Assembly (NCBI GenBank): GCA_030849805.1
Contig: JASANZ010002240.1
Coordinates: forward strand, 31,159-95,158
Direction: 5' to 3'
Origin: Sergeia podlipaevii
Taxonomy: Eukaryota > Euglenozoa > Kinetoplastea > Trypanosomatida > Trypanosomatidae
Length of the DNA stretch: 64,000 nucleotides
Shown here: piece by piece, positions 19,601 through 29,551 of the stretch
Layout: each line of letters opens with the position of its first letter
Numbering within the stretch: position 1 is the first letter of the stretch
The notes under the pieces: generated by a model
Databases searched by the model: none
What the model was told of the DNA's origin: nothing
The model's input: the letters and a program-made list of their open reading frames with translations, nothing else
Position numbers and translations under genes: made by a program

Positions 19601-21243
19601 AGGTACTCTGTAAAGGACGGAAAACGAGGCGCGGGAGACTCGCTCCGCCCAGATCCAGAGGACGAGCCGCTGCCCGTCGACATCTTCCTTGGAACTGGAG
19701 AGAGGGACATGGAGAGTGCGCCGGCTGTGATCGTCGTCGCTGTGGTGGCAGCTGCCACTGTGGCCGCGGGAAGCATCGCTGAGTGATTCTTTACCTTCTC
19801 CTGTGTGTTCAGGGTGCGCGCAGAGGCTGGCACCTCGCGCTCAAATGCTGCCATCCCGCTTGGTCTGCCTCCGCCGCTGGGTCTCGCAGCCATCGCTGGC
19901 TGCGTGCTGTTCGAAACAGTAGTAGCAGCAGCAGCGGCCGAAGCCGCCGTCGTCGTACCTGGAGACATGGCAGTCGCTGGAGGGGCATAAAGAAGTCCAT
20001 CCGCAAAGGATAAGGCTCGAGCAGCAGCAACAGCGCTAGCACCAACGCTGGCGGCGTAAGATGTGTTGGCGCCGAAGGAGCTGGCACTCACACGCACCTC
20101 ATCACACTCTCCGATATGGTCGTACTCTTCCACCGTCACGATCATCTCGTTGCCACCATCCTCAGTATCGGCATCATCACTCCATGAGCTGATAGTCGCA
20201 CGCAATGTCTCATGCTGTTGCTCGTTGCAGTAATGCTCAGCGTGCGCGTGACTCACGCGCGGCTGAACGCTCGCAGAGGCGGCAGTGCTTTCAATAGTCA
20301 TACTGCGCGCGTTGAGGCTAACAGGCACCATCACCACACATTCTTCTTCCTCGTCATCCGCGTCTTCGTCACACTTCTCAGAAGAGTACTCCATGACGCC
20401 GTCACGGGTCATGTGGGACAGTCGTGGTTCGTCGGAGCGTCTGAGCGGCATCACGCCCGCACCGAGAGTGCTGGTACTACGGGACTTGGCATCCTGTACG
20501 CGTGCGTTCACAATCTGATTTGCGCTGCTGGCGGAGTGCTGCTGTAGCGCTGAGCTCTGATGGTGGTACTCGTGGCCGTGCTTGGACAGGGCCTGTTGTT
20601 GCTGCACATCCGGGTCAGAGTAGCACTTCCCGGCGGACTTACGAGCACCAATGTTCTGGTAGTTACCAGCAGCATCCTCGCGTCTGAGGGCGGTCATCTC
20701 CGCCTTCACCCGCTGCAGTGATGTCAACTGCGCCGAGGTCCGCCCGCGGGAGCGCGAGTGGGACTGGGGGCTCGAACCGCGCTGCCTCTGCTGTGCCGCC
20801 ATCATCAGCGCCGCTGGACGGAAAAAAGACTTCATGATGCGCTCTGCGCGAGGATCGCAGTATTCAATAATGCGTGCCGTCAAGTCACGGCCCTGCTTGG
20901 TATCCTCCAAGAGTCGCATCAGCGTCGGCGAGCGGTTGCACGAGCAGCAGAGCCACGCGCACCCATCTGCTGCGCGCGATGCCGGCGTTGGCTTCTCGCG
21001 GCAGCGGCGGCATATGGGATACTCACAACGTGGGCAAGCGCACAGGCAACGTGGCGCTGTCGGCGAGACACGAAAATTCTTGGAGCAGCGTTGGCATCTC
21101 TGTGTTGTCAACGGGATGTTGCCTAACGCGGCACTGTTGGCTCCACCTGCGGTGTACGCAGCCGAGGACCCCGCATCTAACTCGGCATCCTCACGCTTAA
21201 AAAGGGCGGAGAAGCCCTTCTTGTCCTTGAACATAGAGAGCAT
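16672..21243 (-). CDS. FYVE-like zinc-finger protein with R-T-x-S repeat region
   Basis: A 1523-residue protein of unknown specific function. Residues 50-102 hold a treble-type zinc finger with four C-x2-C pairs (C50/C53, C70/C73, C78/C81, C99/C102) resembling FYVE-related fingers. The basic R-x-H-H-C-R phosphoinositide motif is not present, so lipid binding is uncertain. Residues ~150-780 are disordered with acidic patches. From about 788 to 1223 (bases roughly 18880-17575) there are more than a dozen short repeats of the form aromatic/Leu-x-R-T-x-S/T-A. The rest is Arg/Ser/Pro-rich and very basic. The frame stays open upstream to 21354 but begins there at GTG and translates a GT microsatellite as His-Thr repeats, so the ATG at 21243 (MLSMFKDK) is preferred. 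A cytoskeletal or membrane-associated kinase substrate is a guess. Confidence 0.8.
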   Translation of the reverse strand: MLSMFKDKKGFSALFKREDAELDAGSSAAYTAGGANSAALGNIPLTTQRCQRCSKNFRVSPTAPRCLCACPRCEYPICRRCREKPTPASRAADGCAWLCCSCNRSPTLMRLLEDTKQGRDLTARIIEYCDPRAERIMKSFFRPAALMMAAQQRQRGSSPQSHSRSRGRTSAQLTSLQRVKAEMTALRREDAAGNYQNIGARKSAGKCYSDPDVQQQQALSKHGHEYHHQSSALQQHSASSANQIVNARVQDAKSRSTSTLGAGVMPLRRSDEPRLSHMTRDGVMEYSSEKCDEDADDEEEECVVMVPVSLNARSMTIESTAASASVQPRVSHAHAEHYCNEQQHETLRATISSWSDDADTEDGGNEMIVTVEEYDHIGECDEVRVSASSFGANTSYAASVGASAVAAARALSFADGLLYAPPATAMSPGTTTAASAAAAATTVSNSTQPAMAARPSGGGRPSGMAAFEREVPASARTLNTQEKVKNHSAMLPAATVAAATTATTITAGALSMSLSPVPRKMSTGSGSSSGSGRSESPAPRFPSFTEYLGDQALAAHQQCQKYGSQHYNKPQHQKLRSHDMIVSVSPCSDDCELVSHKDAVDDYEGDCTEVLDLGAKPMNVRNSIKNSTTPARLTVHHSRSQVKPGYVTPSSEKRRTSATAKIHKTASSYRRSLSSSGFKSRSVHATRHSARGTGLMSGRKNVSDSRGTSSTPHKLPIGAVWRGSSTAVSASRASGELHGVQTRQKLVKRSATAAAAGTALGGAHRTPLSTRTGGGALRPHGPPATAGAYHRTATATPSGRFVRLPSGIPGASGYQRTPSANGRLARTNSTANHFGRVNSGATHLARTANAQGHSAQPQRLGRTNSSAAYLMRTPLATSNRTGQPSQLQKFGRTASYSCGVTSRHPYAVSRGAADNVSAGETSRFARTQSAAAAPFARSATAGAGYYSGYSHVSGPSTSPQHKAGGGNTPRRQQYEQRVPLSRTFSGGYGYGYGATRGRGAASNVGGRGGSRGVAGPTSTGFTRTLSANPSYRRTATTAAGSTGGMLANARLARTRSANAPFTRTATTGRYGGGAAYYGNAYYRGAGAGGASASAATAGRPRTPLAGRPGATASSATGSGATRPFSRTASSAAGFNARATTPRQPRRGMPGSNSSSPSGVRGAAAHTQNSNYHEGRFMTPLQRTHTAVGTSGGGARRVETPKFTRTATRTNVSAAAAGRTFERIATRPRRSAQLIPGTSLFGATPRSIGATEHEPPVIDISTAAAVPTTISRGSLGRPSARAGSASAVGSVPLPSVDRGHGGAEPLSSPAARHDFVEATDGYESPVVSHRNTTASIGGLAYETPRDNSAGGGLVDAAPALLHIMRKRRMNPGGTTTTGTARGLSTPYSAASISRKTGTGVDGASSSIRRSSKGAATSTRPSAALSTVSTGSAVRGSTSAVPAARRSTDTVLSSSPFPTPRVGRRLKTPSVGGRSETASEGVFDRLSAPTASRATPKTKTVARKGTAAGAPSPLTRQTSRGAGHR

Positions 21244-21266
21244 GGCTGCAACGCACAATGCTAGGC

Positions 21267-21307
<41 letters not shown>

Positions 21308-21953
21308 CTGTGGCCAGTACTGATAAATTGTCTACTATGCTCAAAAGTAAGCACACACGCAGAAAAATAATAATAATAATAATGAAAAGAAAATGTATAA
21401 AGGTCTAGTGGTGTGTGGTAGAAGAGGTGAGGAATTGTTCTAATATATATATAATTTTAAAGAGGTGTGCAGCTTTATGATCAAAGGCACAAATGCCTTC
21501 CCTGCTATCACTTCTAATCTAAAGACTGATCACAATAGCACATGACAAGCAAAAGTCACATGCAATTTAAAAATAATAGCAAAGGAAAGGAAAGGAGATC
21601 AAAAAACGAGCTCAAAGTTGAGTAAGAATGACCGTGTCACATCCATCGAACAAACCATCTACGTGCAAGGCACAAAAAAAAAAAGAAACACTTCGTACCG
21701 CTATTGCTGTTTGCGATTCTGTATACGAATGGATGCATCCATTTTTCCTCTCTTACAACGATTAAATGATATAACCACAAAAACAAAAACATCACATCGT
21801 CATCACCACACCCACAACTACCACACATATCAATGACTTCAACCTTCCCTTCGCCACCAAGCATTTACTGCGGGCACATCAAGGATAAAAAGAGAAGAAA
21901 AAAAAAACCGCACACACACACACAGAGAGAGATAAAAACGCAGCCAACAGAAA
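21244..21953. other. Intergenic spacer with GT microsatellite
   Basis: No gene was seen. A GT repeat at about 21269-21298 lies just upstream of the FYVE-like start codon, and an AAT triplet repeat near 21364-21382. A-runs and an AC repeat (21908-21924) flank the 3' end of the next gene. Confidence 0.6.
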
Positions 21954-22760
21954 TTAGAACCAGTGACCCCACATGAGAGAACGTCGTCCAAAAGAGTTGC
22001 CAGGCACCACGGCCATACGCTCCGCTAAACCCATCAAATAGCTCTGAGGGGGGTTGTACTTGGGCATCGGCGCAGCCTTCTCTGTTTTAGCGCGCACAGG
22101 TGCCTGCAGCCGGGGTTCCCACTTGCCGGCAACGAAGTTTCCGAGCATAGAAAGCTTCGGCCTATGAATATAGTACTTCTGGAGCGGTCGTGTTATCTCA
22201 GAGACAGGCCGGTTAGGGCGGAAGTAGTGATAGAGCGTAAAGGCAGAAGATGCCTTTCCACCAGCCGCGGTAGAGACCTCCTTCAGCGAAGACTCTGACC
22301 TCGTGTTCACCAGCGCACCTTCAAACGTGATGGCAAGGCACAGAAGTCGCAGGTCATCAGAGGCCAGCACACTCACACGTTGCACAGGTGCAATGAAGTT
22401 GCTCAAAGTGCCGTAGTACTGCAACGCAATCGGATCCGCCACAGTGTGTTCAGTGAAGCCAGGCGGTAGTGACGTCGTCCTCGACCCCTGCGCAGCGCCG
22501 ATAATATACACAAGCCCCGGAAGCACACGTAGGCGTTCTGTCTCAGACACCACAGGGTGTTGCATCGCGACAAGGTGAGGAACCGACGAGGTAGCAGCAA
22601 GAGTGAGCAACTGCTCGTACTGTGGAGCAAGATGCATGTGCAGAGCGGGAGTCTCGTGATTCATGATTTCCCACGGCAGCTTATTATAAGAAACCAAAGA
22701 AGGATACTTGATGCTGAGGCGGTAGTTACGCCCAAGTATACGCGAAGAAACACGCAGCAT
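21954..22760 (-). CDS. Conserved-type hypothetical protein, probably mitochondrial
   Basis: A 268-residue protein beginning MLRVSSRILGRNYRLS. This Arg/Ser-rich, acid-free N-terminus could form an amphipathic mitochondrial presequence. The body is a mixed alpha/beta sequence without low-complexity insertions. The C-terminus is basic, with Pro-rich and Tyr-rich segments (YFRPNRPVSE, YYIHRPKL, PKYNPPQSYL), a texture common among kinetoplastid mitoribosomal and respiratory accessory proteins. No named family is recognised, so no function is assigned. The start ATG at 22760 is the only good candidate; the next in-frame Met would remove the presequence. Confidence 0.7.
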   Translation of the reverse strand: MLRVSSRILGRNYRLSIKYPSLVSYNKLPWEIMNHETPALHMHLAPQYEQLLTLAATSSVPHLVAMQHPVVSETERLRVLPGLVYIIGAAQGSRTTSLPPGFTEHTVADPIALQYYGTLSNFIAPVQRVSVLASDDLRLLCLAITFEGALVNTRSESSLKEVSTAAGGKASSAFTLYHYFRPNRPVSEITRPLQKYYIHRPKLSMLGNFVAGKWEPRLQAPVRAKTEKAAPMPKYNPPQSYLMGLAERMAVVPGNSFGRRSLMWGHWF

Positions 22761-23549
22761 CTTGACTACACACTAAAGAAAAACAAAACTAAGATGTAAA
22801 GAGAAAAAAAAGACTGTACGCTCAGTCTTTGATAAAAAACAAAGTGAGTTGCTATTACCTCAAACTCACAGAAACCTACCCCAATGGGCTTTGCTCACGC
22901 ATGCACAGAGAAAGAGAAAATAGCAACAAAAAAAGAGAAGAAAAAAAAGAGCAATTAGTGTAATTAAGATAAAACTAGAAAATGGTGGGAGGAGAGGGAG
23001 GAAGCAAATATAATCTCCAGAGGAACACAGACACACACACACACAAAAAAGAAAATTAGATGCTTATTTGTTATCTATTTTTATTTATTTATTTCCTCAT
23101 TCCAAAAAAATATATATCAGAATGGTTCATGTGTGTGTGGACAATACAATCACCTCGCGTAAAGCGTGGTTCATCAGTACGTAGCAAATATCAACGAATA
23201 GTACAAGTGTGCATGTGCGCCTGATTCGACATACATATGTATTCATTCATTCATTCTTTTCGCTTTCTCCTCTCCACTGACACCATAGCAGCTGAGAAAA
23301 TAAGAAGTACGCACAGATGTGAAAGCAATAAGATGTACAAAGAAAAAAATCTACAAGAAAAAAAAATAAGATAATAAAAAGAAAAGAAAGGAAAGGCCAC
23401 TATCAAAACACAGATAGTAAACACAAGGATCACAGTGCAAGTTGTCTCTCTCTATTCAAAAAAAAAAAAAATGTCAGGCAAAGACTAAAAATATATAAAA
23501 TAATGCCCACAATAGCACAAAACACAAAAAGGGGAATTAAGAAGTGCTA
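22761..23549. other. A/T-rich intergenic spacer
   Basis: Nothing was recognised. It holds A-runs, an AC repeat near 23030-23044, and a short ATTC repeat near 23240-23257. A TGATGA with a CTGA about 55 nt further along the minus strand (about 23175-23115) was considered as a C/D snoRNA but lacks a D' box and terminal stem. Confidence 0.55.
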
Positions 23550-25598
23550 CTAATCAGATTCTTCGCCCTCGTCCTCTTCGCTCCTCACCAACGCCGTCAC
23601 GCCTGATAATATGTCGCGAATCATCTCCCGCGAAGGTTCTGGCACCTTAGCTCCAGACCCGCTGTCATCAGGAATACAGTAGCGCACAAGCATGTCCACG
23701 ACGGTACGGTGGCGAACAATGCATTCCCGTAGTCGTCCCACGGTCGCCCGCAGCACATCACTTTCCGAATAGCTCTCTTCAAGCTGAGCACGCATATCGC
23801 GTACGTTGGAGGTTTGTCGATTGAGTTGCGCAAGCACGCGGCGGTACTCCTCCCTAGCTGCATCCAACTCACAAGCAGCGTCCCTGTTTGAGGGATTCTC
23901 TCCTTCATCCTCTACCTCTTCGCCCACACTGCGACGAGCACTGAGGCTCCGTTCTCTACTTACACGCTCAGCCACTTCAGTCGCATGCAGCTTGTGAAGC
24001 AATCCAGCGTTGTCCACGGCCACCCGATCGTAGTGGCGCATGAGCTCATCCTTCTCATCTCTCACCCGCGCGCACTCCGCCTGCACTGCAGACCTCCTTT
24101 CCTCCAGCTCCTCGCACTGTGTCTTAAGCGCAGCGTTCTCGTCGCTGAGCCGCTTCAGCAGCGCTGCGGCGGTCTCCATCTCTCGTTTCATCATCGCCAC
24201 CTTTTCCTCCGTAGCCTCATTCACAACGGCACCACGCGACTGCACGAGGGATGGCTGCAGCTCGCGCTCCAAGGTGGCGCCAGCCGCGGCATCATTCAAC
24301 AACTGCGCTATCACATCCGCATCGCTGCTCACCAACTGCGCCAGAGCATTCGACACCTGCGCACACAATGCACGCCGCTCCTGCGCAATGACCTCCTCGT
24401 CATCACCTTCATCACCATGAAGCTCCTCGTGAGGGTGATAGATATCTGAGGTCGTAGTTCGGTAGTTCGGTCCCCACTGCTGCTTGTGCTGCTGCGATTG
24501 CTGCCGATGCTGACACATCATCAAATGCGACTGTAAGCACACAAGTGCGGCCTGAGCCCCCGCGCACGCATCAATTGCGGCGCGGTTCACCTCAGAGCTG
24601 CGCCGTGGCTCCCGCTCATCCTCAAAAGCAGAAACGGACTCAAAACGCCGCCGACGCGCCTCTACAAGAAACCTCATCCACCGCAACGATATAGGAGCAA
24701 TGACCTCCTCGGCAGAGCATGCGGAAGGCAGCACAAGCGGGAGGGAAATAGTCGTGAGCCTGGAAACATTATGGCTCACCTTCTCTCCTCTTGCGTTTCC
24801 ATCAGCGCTGTCATTCTCCTCGTCCTCGTCGTTGCCAGTAAAAGTTAGTAGGTCAATTTCTTCCAGCAGTGTAGCGAGTTTCTTGTTGTAAACACCAGCG
24901 CCTTCTCCGTTCGGTAGACACACATCATTGAAGCTGCTGTTGTTATTGGCGGCATCAGTTGCGGAATCCACATCAGCCTCTTCGTCGCTTCTGTTCTCCT
25001 TGCATACCTCCTCCGCATGCCCTCTTCCATTACTGCCCTCGCGCAACAAGCAGAGGAGGTCCTGGCACTCAGACAAGTACTTGTTCCCACTTAGAGCGCT
25101 CCTACCGTCTCTCAGCGAGGTCACCGGAGACGTAGCAGGCCGCTCCAACTGCTGTTGCTGTTGTGACAATGATTGTGACTGCTGCTGCCGCCCCCTTGCG
25201 TCTTCTTCAGGATACGTAGGAAGAAAAATAGGACAGTTGCGTCGTGATGGTGGTAGTGGAATTGCTTGCGCAGATAAAGAAGAGGAAGGCAACACGGTCG
25301 TTGTCGCTAATCCAGTAGATTGTATCTCTGGCACACGTACCACTACACCACCTTTACCGCCACGCAATGCCCCGCCATCCTCGCGCTGCACTGCATTCGG
25401 CAAACACTCCCTACACGGTCCGCTAGTCGTGTCACGACCGCTTGAATAGCTGTCATTCACTACTACTGATTTGCGTGGAGACAACGCGTGCCGATGAAGT
25501 CCTTTTGCCTGCTGTGTAGTGCCGTAGCTTGACGGAGGTGGCGCCTCACGCACAGGGTAGTCCACCTTTGGGTAGGGTGTACAATGCACGAAAGCCAT
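23550..25598 (-). CDS. Coiled-coil hypothetical protein
   Basis: A 682-residue protein with no recognised family. The N-terminal half is low-complexity with Gln/Ser runs. A patch of Asp/Glu near the middle precedes a folded stretch with LRWMRFLVEARRRRFESVSAF. From about residue 470 the sequence becomes heptad-rich (EKVAMMKREMETAAALLKRL, then an LKTQCEELEERRSAVQAEC stretch and a third helix with QLNRQTSNVRDMRAQLEESY), a classic coiled coil. It ends in an acidic tail (SEEDEGEESD). The longest frame starts at a GTG; the first ATG, at 25598 (MAFVHCTPYP), is taken as the start. A flagellar or cytoskeletal scaffold is plausible from composition only. Confidence 0.7.
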   Translation of the reverse strand: MAFVHCTPYPKVDYPVREAPPPSSYGTTQQAKGLHRHALSPRKSVVVNDSYSSGRDTTSGPCRECLPNAVQREDGGALRGGKGGVVVRVPEIQSTGLATTTVLPSSSLSAQAIPLPPSRRNCPIFLPTYPEEDARGRQQQSQSLSQQQQQLERPATSPVTSLRDGRSALSGNKYLSECQDLLCLLREGSNGRGHAEEVCKENRSDEEADVDSATDAANNNSSFNDVCLPNGEGAGVYNKKLATLLEEIDLLTFTGNDEDEENDSADGNARGEKVSHNVSRLTTISLPLVLPSACSAEEVIAPISLRWMRFLVEARRRRFESVSAFEDEREPRRSSEVNRAAIDACAGAQAALVCLQSHLMMCQHRQQSQQHKQQWGPNYRTTTSDIYHPHEELHGDEGDDEEVIAQERRALCAQVSNALAQLVSSDADVIAQLLNDAAAGATLERELQPSLVQSRGAVVNEATEEKVAMMKREMETAAALLKRLSDENAALKTQCEELEERRSAVQAECARVRDEKDELMRHYDRVAVDNAGLLHKLHATEVAERVSRERSLSARRSVGEEVEDEGENPSNRDAACELDAAREEYRRVLAQLNRQTSNVRDMRAQLEESYSESDVLRATVGRLRECIVRHRTVVDMLVRYCIPDDSGSGAKVPEPSREMIRDILSGVTALVRSEEDEGEESD

Positions 25599-27646
25599 TT
25601 GTAAATAGAAAAGTCGAGCAGCCACCAGATAAATTTATTTTGTAAGAAAAGAGAGACAATAAATGCGTCTGTGCGTGAACGTACACGCAAACCTTTAAAA
25701 AAAAGCTTTCTTGATTAGCAAAACATTAAATTTTTGAAAAACAAAAGAAGGGGAAAAAATAATATAAGATAGTAACCATTTCATCACACAAGTATGACAA
25801 CACAACAATACGTTTAGCAATCAAAAGAAATATAGACATTTTTTTTTTTAATGGGTCTCTTTTGTTTTCATGTTCTGCATCAATAGAAAAAAAAAAAGAA
25901 AAGAAGGAATCAAATGCATTTTCTTTTTTGTGTGTGTGGCAAACATATTAAGAAGAGAAGAAGAAGCTGTGCGCTATTTTCACTTTTTATGCACGTTGAA
26001 ATAACCTCCAACTGGCACTTTTCTCTTTCGTGAATCCATTTCCCTTTTTCCCCTTTTATATATATAAAAAGAAAGTCTCCATCATTTTTGCTTTGAAATA
26101 TATTTCCTTATATGAATGTATATGTGCATATATGTGCGTGTGTGTGCGTGTGTGTAACCTCCGAGAGCACGTTTCCATTTGCCCTTTAAAAAAATAATAT
26201 CAAAAAGTATAAAACGTTGTTACTAGAAAAAAATAAAGCATCGTTTTTGTATGCACTACTAGTTTCCCCACTATGTATGTAATTCTATTTCTCTTCATAT
26301 TAGCCTGTTTTTGCATACACACAGACACACACACAGACACACACACTCACACACATACGTATCTCACAGAGCCAATCCACCTCCCTCATCTGCGTCACAT
26401 CATCCACTTTTCGTCGCTATTCTCAGTTACGATTATGTTTAACTTGCCATCCTTCTCTCTCCCATCCTCGTCACATAACAAAAAAGGATGCCTCCTCCCC
26501 TCCACCACCACGCTCGCCTCATCTCCTCTCACAGATATCAGACATATGCACATACTGCCATTCTGCCGCTTCGCGTGCTATGACTCGTTCTCCAGTACAC
26601 TATTTGAACCTCTCTCGTGCATCATGTAGAGACACATCCTTCGTCAGCAAAAAAAAAGTATTGTAAATAGAGAAAACCAAAAATAATAAAAAATGAGACA
26701 AGGAAAACAGCACGAAAGAGACGGAGCATCTCAAGTTACATGTACATAACACCTATAGGTAATTACTTAGCAATCAACCATACCCACACTACAGCATTCA
26801 GCAAGCATTCACAACAGAATATCATCAGAGTGGATCGCTCGCCGTACAGCACGTTTCGAAGAACAAGATGATAGTAGTAGATAAAGGCAAAGAAAAAATG
26901 CTTTGAGGGAGAAAAAGAATCATTTTTAAAAAAATGTGGAGCAAACACTAAAACCAGAACCATAGTAACCATAAAGCACACAGAACCTCAAGTACAAAGG
27001 ACAGAAGCGTATGTGAAAAACACGAAAAAATGAATAGAAAAAAAAAGCAGAAAAGCGAACATCAACGTAGGCAGATTATCATGAGAAGTAAAAGTGAAAA
27101 CAAGGGAAGTCTCCATATGTGAAAAAAAAGAGAAAAAAGTAACAAATAAAAAATGAAACTTTGAGGGGTAACACAAGTGAAAGTGAGCACAAGAGAAGAT
27201 AAAGGAAGGGAACCACACCATGGGCACAAATATATATATATATATATATATATTAAAAAAAAACTCTACGTTCTCGAGAACAGCGCAGCAGCGTTCATAA
27301 ATATTGGCGTGCACACGCACCCCCCCCCCTACACACACACCAATAATAAGTATGACCACATTGTAGGCAGGTACGCCACCTCCAGGTGTCGCGTGCTTCA
27401 AAAGAACAGAAGAAAAAAAAAGATACCGCAACTGTTGCTTCAAACGAGAAGAAAGAAACGGAGCAAAAAAAAATAATAACACCTCTCAGAGACAATATAT
27501 ATATGAATGCGACTGCTGTGACGTCACCGGTATCTTCTTTTCTTCGAACCACCTTTGAAGACAAGGGAAAAAATCATCTGGATAAACCTCCACCTTCCCA
27601 ATATCCGTTATCGCGTTAAGAAGCGTCCGCCAACGCACAACACGCA
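25599..27646. other. Two-kilobase gene-free interval
   Basis: The longest ordinary gap in the array. It contains TA runs (26057-26066, 27229-27253), an AC repeat (26314-26356), a C10 run (27320-27329) and many A-runs. Bases about 26360-26640 are less A/T-rich and strongly pyrimidine-biased on the plus strand. A plus-strand open frame of 118 codons starting at 26273 crosses the AC repeat and looks like chance. No RNA gene was recognised. Confidence 0.5.
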
Positions 27647-29551
27647 TCACTGACAGCTGCGCATCGCCGCCGTTGAGCTTGAGCTGCGCGCTGCACTCCT
27701 CGTCTGCCCAGAGCTCGCAGCAGCTGTCACTGCCATAGACAAAGGAAAGGAAGACATTGACGGAGGGGATGAAACACACCCGGCATGCGCAGTGGCGTAA
27801 GGGCTGCTGCCTCGTCCGCGTGCACTGCTGGGGCGAGAGAACGATGATAACATCGAGGCAGGACGCTGGTGAGCTGACAGCGGTGACGGCGGAACCATCT
27901 GCTGGCCTGAGTACCGGATTGGACGTGCTACACCACGTTGAAAGGGTGAATGTTGAGCCTGGTTATGGAGAAAAAGAGAGTGGGTGGATGGTGGCGCCTG
28001 AGTACGAGACACACATGTCCCCGTCGCTGCTTTGATTTTCGACGGCACCAAAAGTTTCACCACCTTTCCCGGCGCTGGGCCAAGATCCCGAGAGAACTCC
28101 TGGTGATGCTTCGCCACGTACTCCTTCGCAATCTTTACATTCTCAAAACAAACAAAGAAGACCATGCACAGTGTCGGAGCTTGCGGCTTGGCCACTTCCA
28201 CCAGAGCGCTGCCCGACCCACTTCGGCGCATGCCGCCGCTCGGCCAGCTGTTCAGCGGTGAAGGAGACGTCGGCGATCTGGCAAGTGACGAAGCAGCATG
28301 GCCATCACCATTCTGGCCTGACCCCACCAATAAACTCGAAGGCGCGCCTCCCGAAACACAGCGGTCCTCCGTGACCGCATCCCGCTTGCCAGCGCCGACC
28401 GAGTAATGGTTTTCTCCTGCAGAACGTCTCACACTGCCGCTACTTTCCGTCCCTTCCAGCATACTAGCAGGCGGGCTTGGAGTGTCGTGGCTCGCTCCCT
28501 TCCCTCCCTCCTTCACAGAGCCGCCGCCACAGGACCCTGTGTCTTTGCCATGTGCAGCTGTACTGCCAGCGCCGACAGCTCCGTGATGCATGACCACGTC
28601 CCGCACGAGACCGACGTGTTGTTCGAAATAGTGTTGTACCACTGCAGTGTTAGCAACACATGATAAATTACGCACGACAACACTCAGTTGTGAGTATCGC
28701 TTGCCCCTCTCCTGAGAGTCCATGGACTCCTGAAACGTCCGCAGCGCCTCGATAAAGCCAATATTTGGATCTATGCAGGGGCGTAGACGTGACACGTACT
28801 GCAGCGCCTCCGCGACAGACCATCCATTGCGGTATATCAAGTAGGCTAACACAACAGTGGGGGAGCGGCTGCGGCCCTGCTGGCAGTGCACAAGGACACG
28901 CGGTGTCACTGCCTCGCCAAGCTCCTTCGCTTTAAAGTACTTCTGCCTCACACGTTCAATAACCTCTCGTGTTGGTCCAAAAAATTGGGCAATATTCGCA
29001 CCCGCGTGATCCTCCACGCGGAACGGCACCACCTCCACAGTACGATCGACAGACCAGTACTCTTCAGTCGACACATTGACAATACATTTGATGTGGTTTC
29101 GGGCAATGAACTCAGCATCCTGCGCGTCGTGCACGCCGCCGAGAAACAAAAAGTCTAATATCCTTGTCGCCCCACGTGGACGCTGATTAGCAGCTCCACT
29201 CGGTCTTAAACTCCTGCCTGCACTACTGAAGCGTACGCTAGTGGTGGGAGAAACAAGAGGGGACCGTGTGGCGGCGTTAAATCCGTCAAGGTGACGAATA
29301 TTGACCATTTTGCCATCACCGCTATCACCTACCAAGTGAATACGTCGCGACCTTTTAGGAGCAATGTTGGCGGTCACACTACCTCCGCGTGGTACGGCGC
29401 GAGCTGGGGTAGCTGGTGTACTCGCTGTGGTGCCATTATGGTTGCTGTTGCCACCTTGCTCATGATTCGCCGTACATGCATGTAGCCCCAGGGAAGCAGT
29501 GACAGGCATCCCTATAGGTCGACTAGCGCCAGCGCTGCCGCTGGTTGACAT
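27647..29551 (-). CDS. Dual-specificity phosphatase fused to a split RRM
   Basis: A 634-residue protein. Residues ~130-276 form a dual-specificity phosphatase: ILDFLFLGG, the general acid Asp in VEDHAG (about D181), and the catalytic loop HCQQGRSR with Cys223 and Arg229 of C-x5-R, all intact, so it should be active on phospho-Ser/Thr/Tyr or a related substrate. After it, residues ~289-324 (SVVVRNL as RNP2, then a helix and a GLVRDVVMHHG strand) and ~459-503 (LCMVFFVCFE as RNP1, then a helix and GKVVKLLVPS) together match the beta-alpha-beta / beta-alpha-beta order of an RNA-recognition motif. A 135-residue Gly/Ser-rich insertion separates the two halves. The N-terminal 130 residues and the C-terminal ~125 are disordered. 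A phosphatase with RNA-binding capacity would suit post-transcriptional control, but that is inference. Confidence 0.85.
   Translation of the reverse strand: MSTSGSAGASRPIGMPVTASLGLHACTANHEQGGNSNHNGTTASTPATPARAVPRGGSVTANIAPKRSRRIHLVGDSGDGKMVNIRHLDGFNAATRSPLVSPTTSVRFSSAGRSLRPSGAANQRPRGATRILDFLFLGGVHDAQDAEFIARNHIKCIVNVSTEEYWSVDRTVEVVPFRVEDHAGANIAQFFGPTREVIERVRQKYFKAKELGEAVTPRVLVHCQQGRSRSPTVVLAYLIYRNGWSVAEALQYVSRLRPCIDPNIGFIEALRTFQESMDSQERGKRYSQLSVVVRNLSCVANTAVVQHYFEQHVGLVRDVVMHHGAVGAGSTAAHGKDTGSCGGGSVKEGGKGASHDTPSPPASMLEGTESSGSVRRSAGENHYSVGAGKRDAVTEDRCVSGGAPSSLLVGSGQNGDGHAASSLARSPTSPSPLNSWPSGGMRRSGSGSALVEVAKPQAPTLCMVFFVCFENVKIAKEYVAKHHQEFSRDLGPAPGKVVKLLVPSKIKAATGTCVSRTQAPPSTHSLFLHNQAQHSPFQRGVARPIRYSGQQMVPPSPLSAHQRPASMLSSFSRPSSARGRGSSPYATAHAGCVSSPPSMSSFPLSMAVTAAASSGQTRSAARSSSSTAAMRSCQ

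Noticed and set aside
21244..21354. N-terminal extension of the FYVE-like protein with His-Thr repeats
   Set aside because: It begins at GTG, and the His-Thr run is a translated GT/AC microsatellite. The ATG at 21243 is a better start.
23110..23180. C/D snoRNA candidate (TGATGA and CTGA about 55 nt apart, minus strand)
   Set aside because: No D' box, poor terminal stem, and the D side runs into a TA repeat.
26273..26629. Plus-strand open frame of 118 codons
   Set aside because: It lies opposite to the transcription direction, passes through an AC microsatellite giving His-Thr-Asp repeats, and has no recognised family.
26760..26830. C/D snoRNA candidate starting at TGATGATATT on the minus strand
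   Set aside because: The first CTGA is too close, and there is no terminal CTGA or closing stem at the expected distance.
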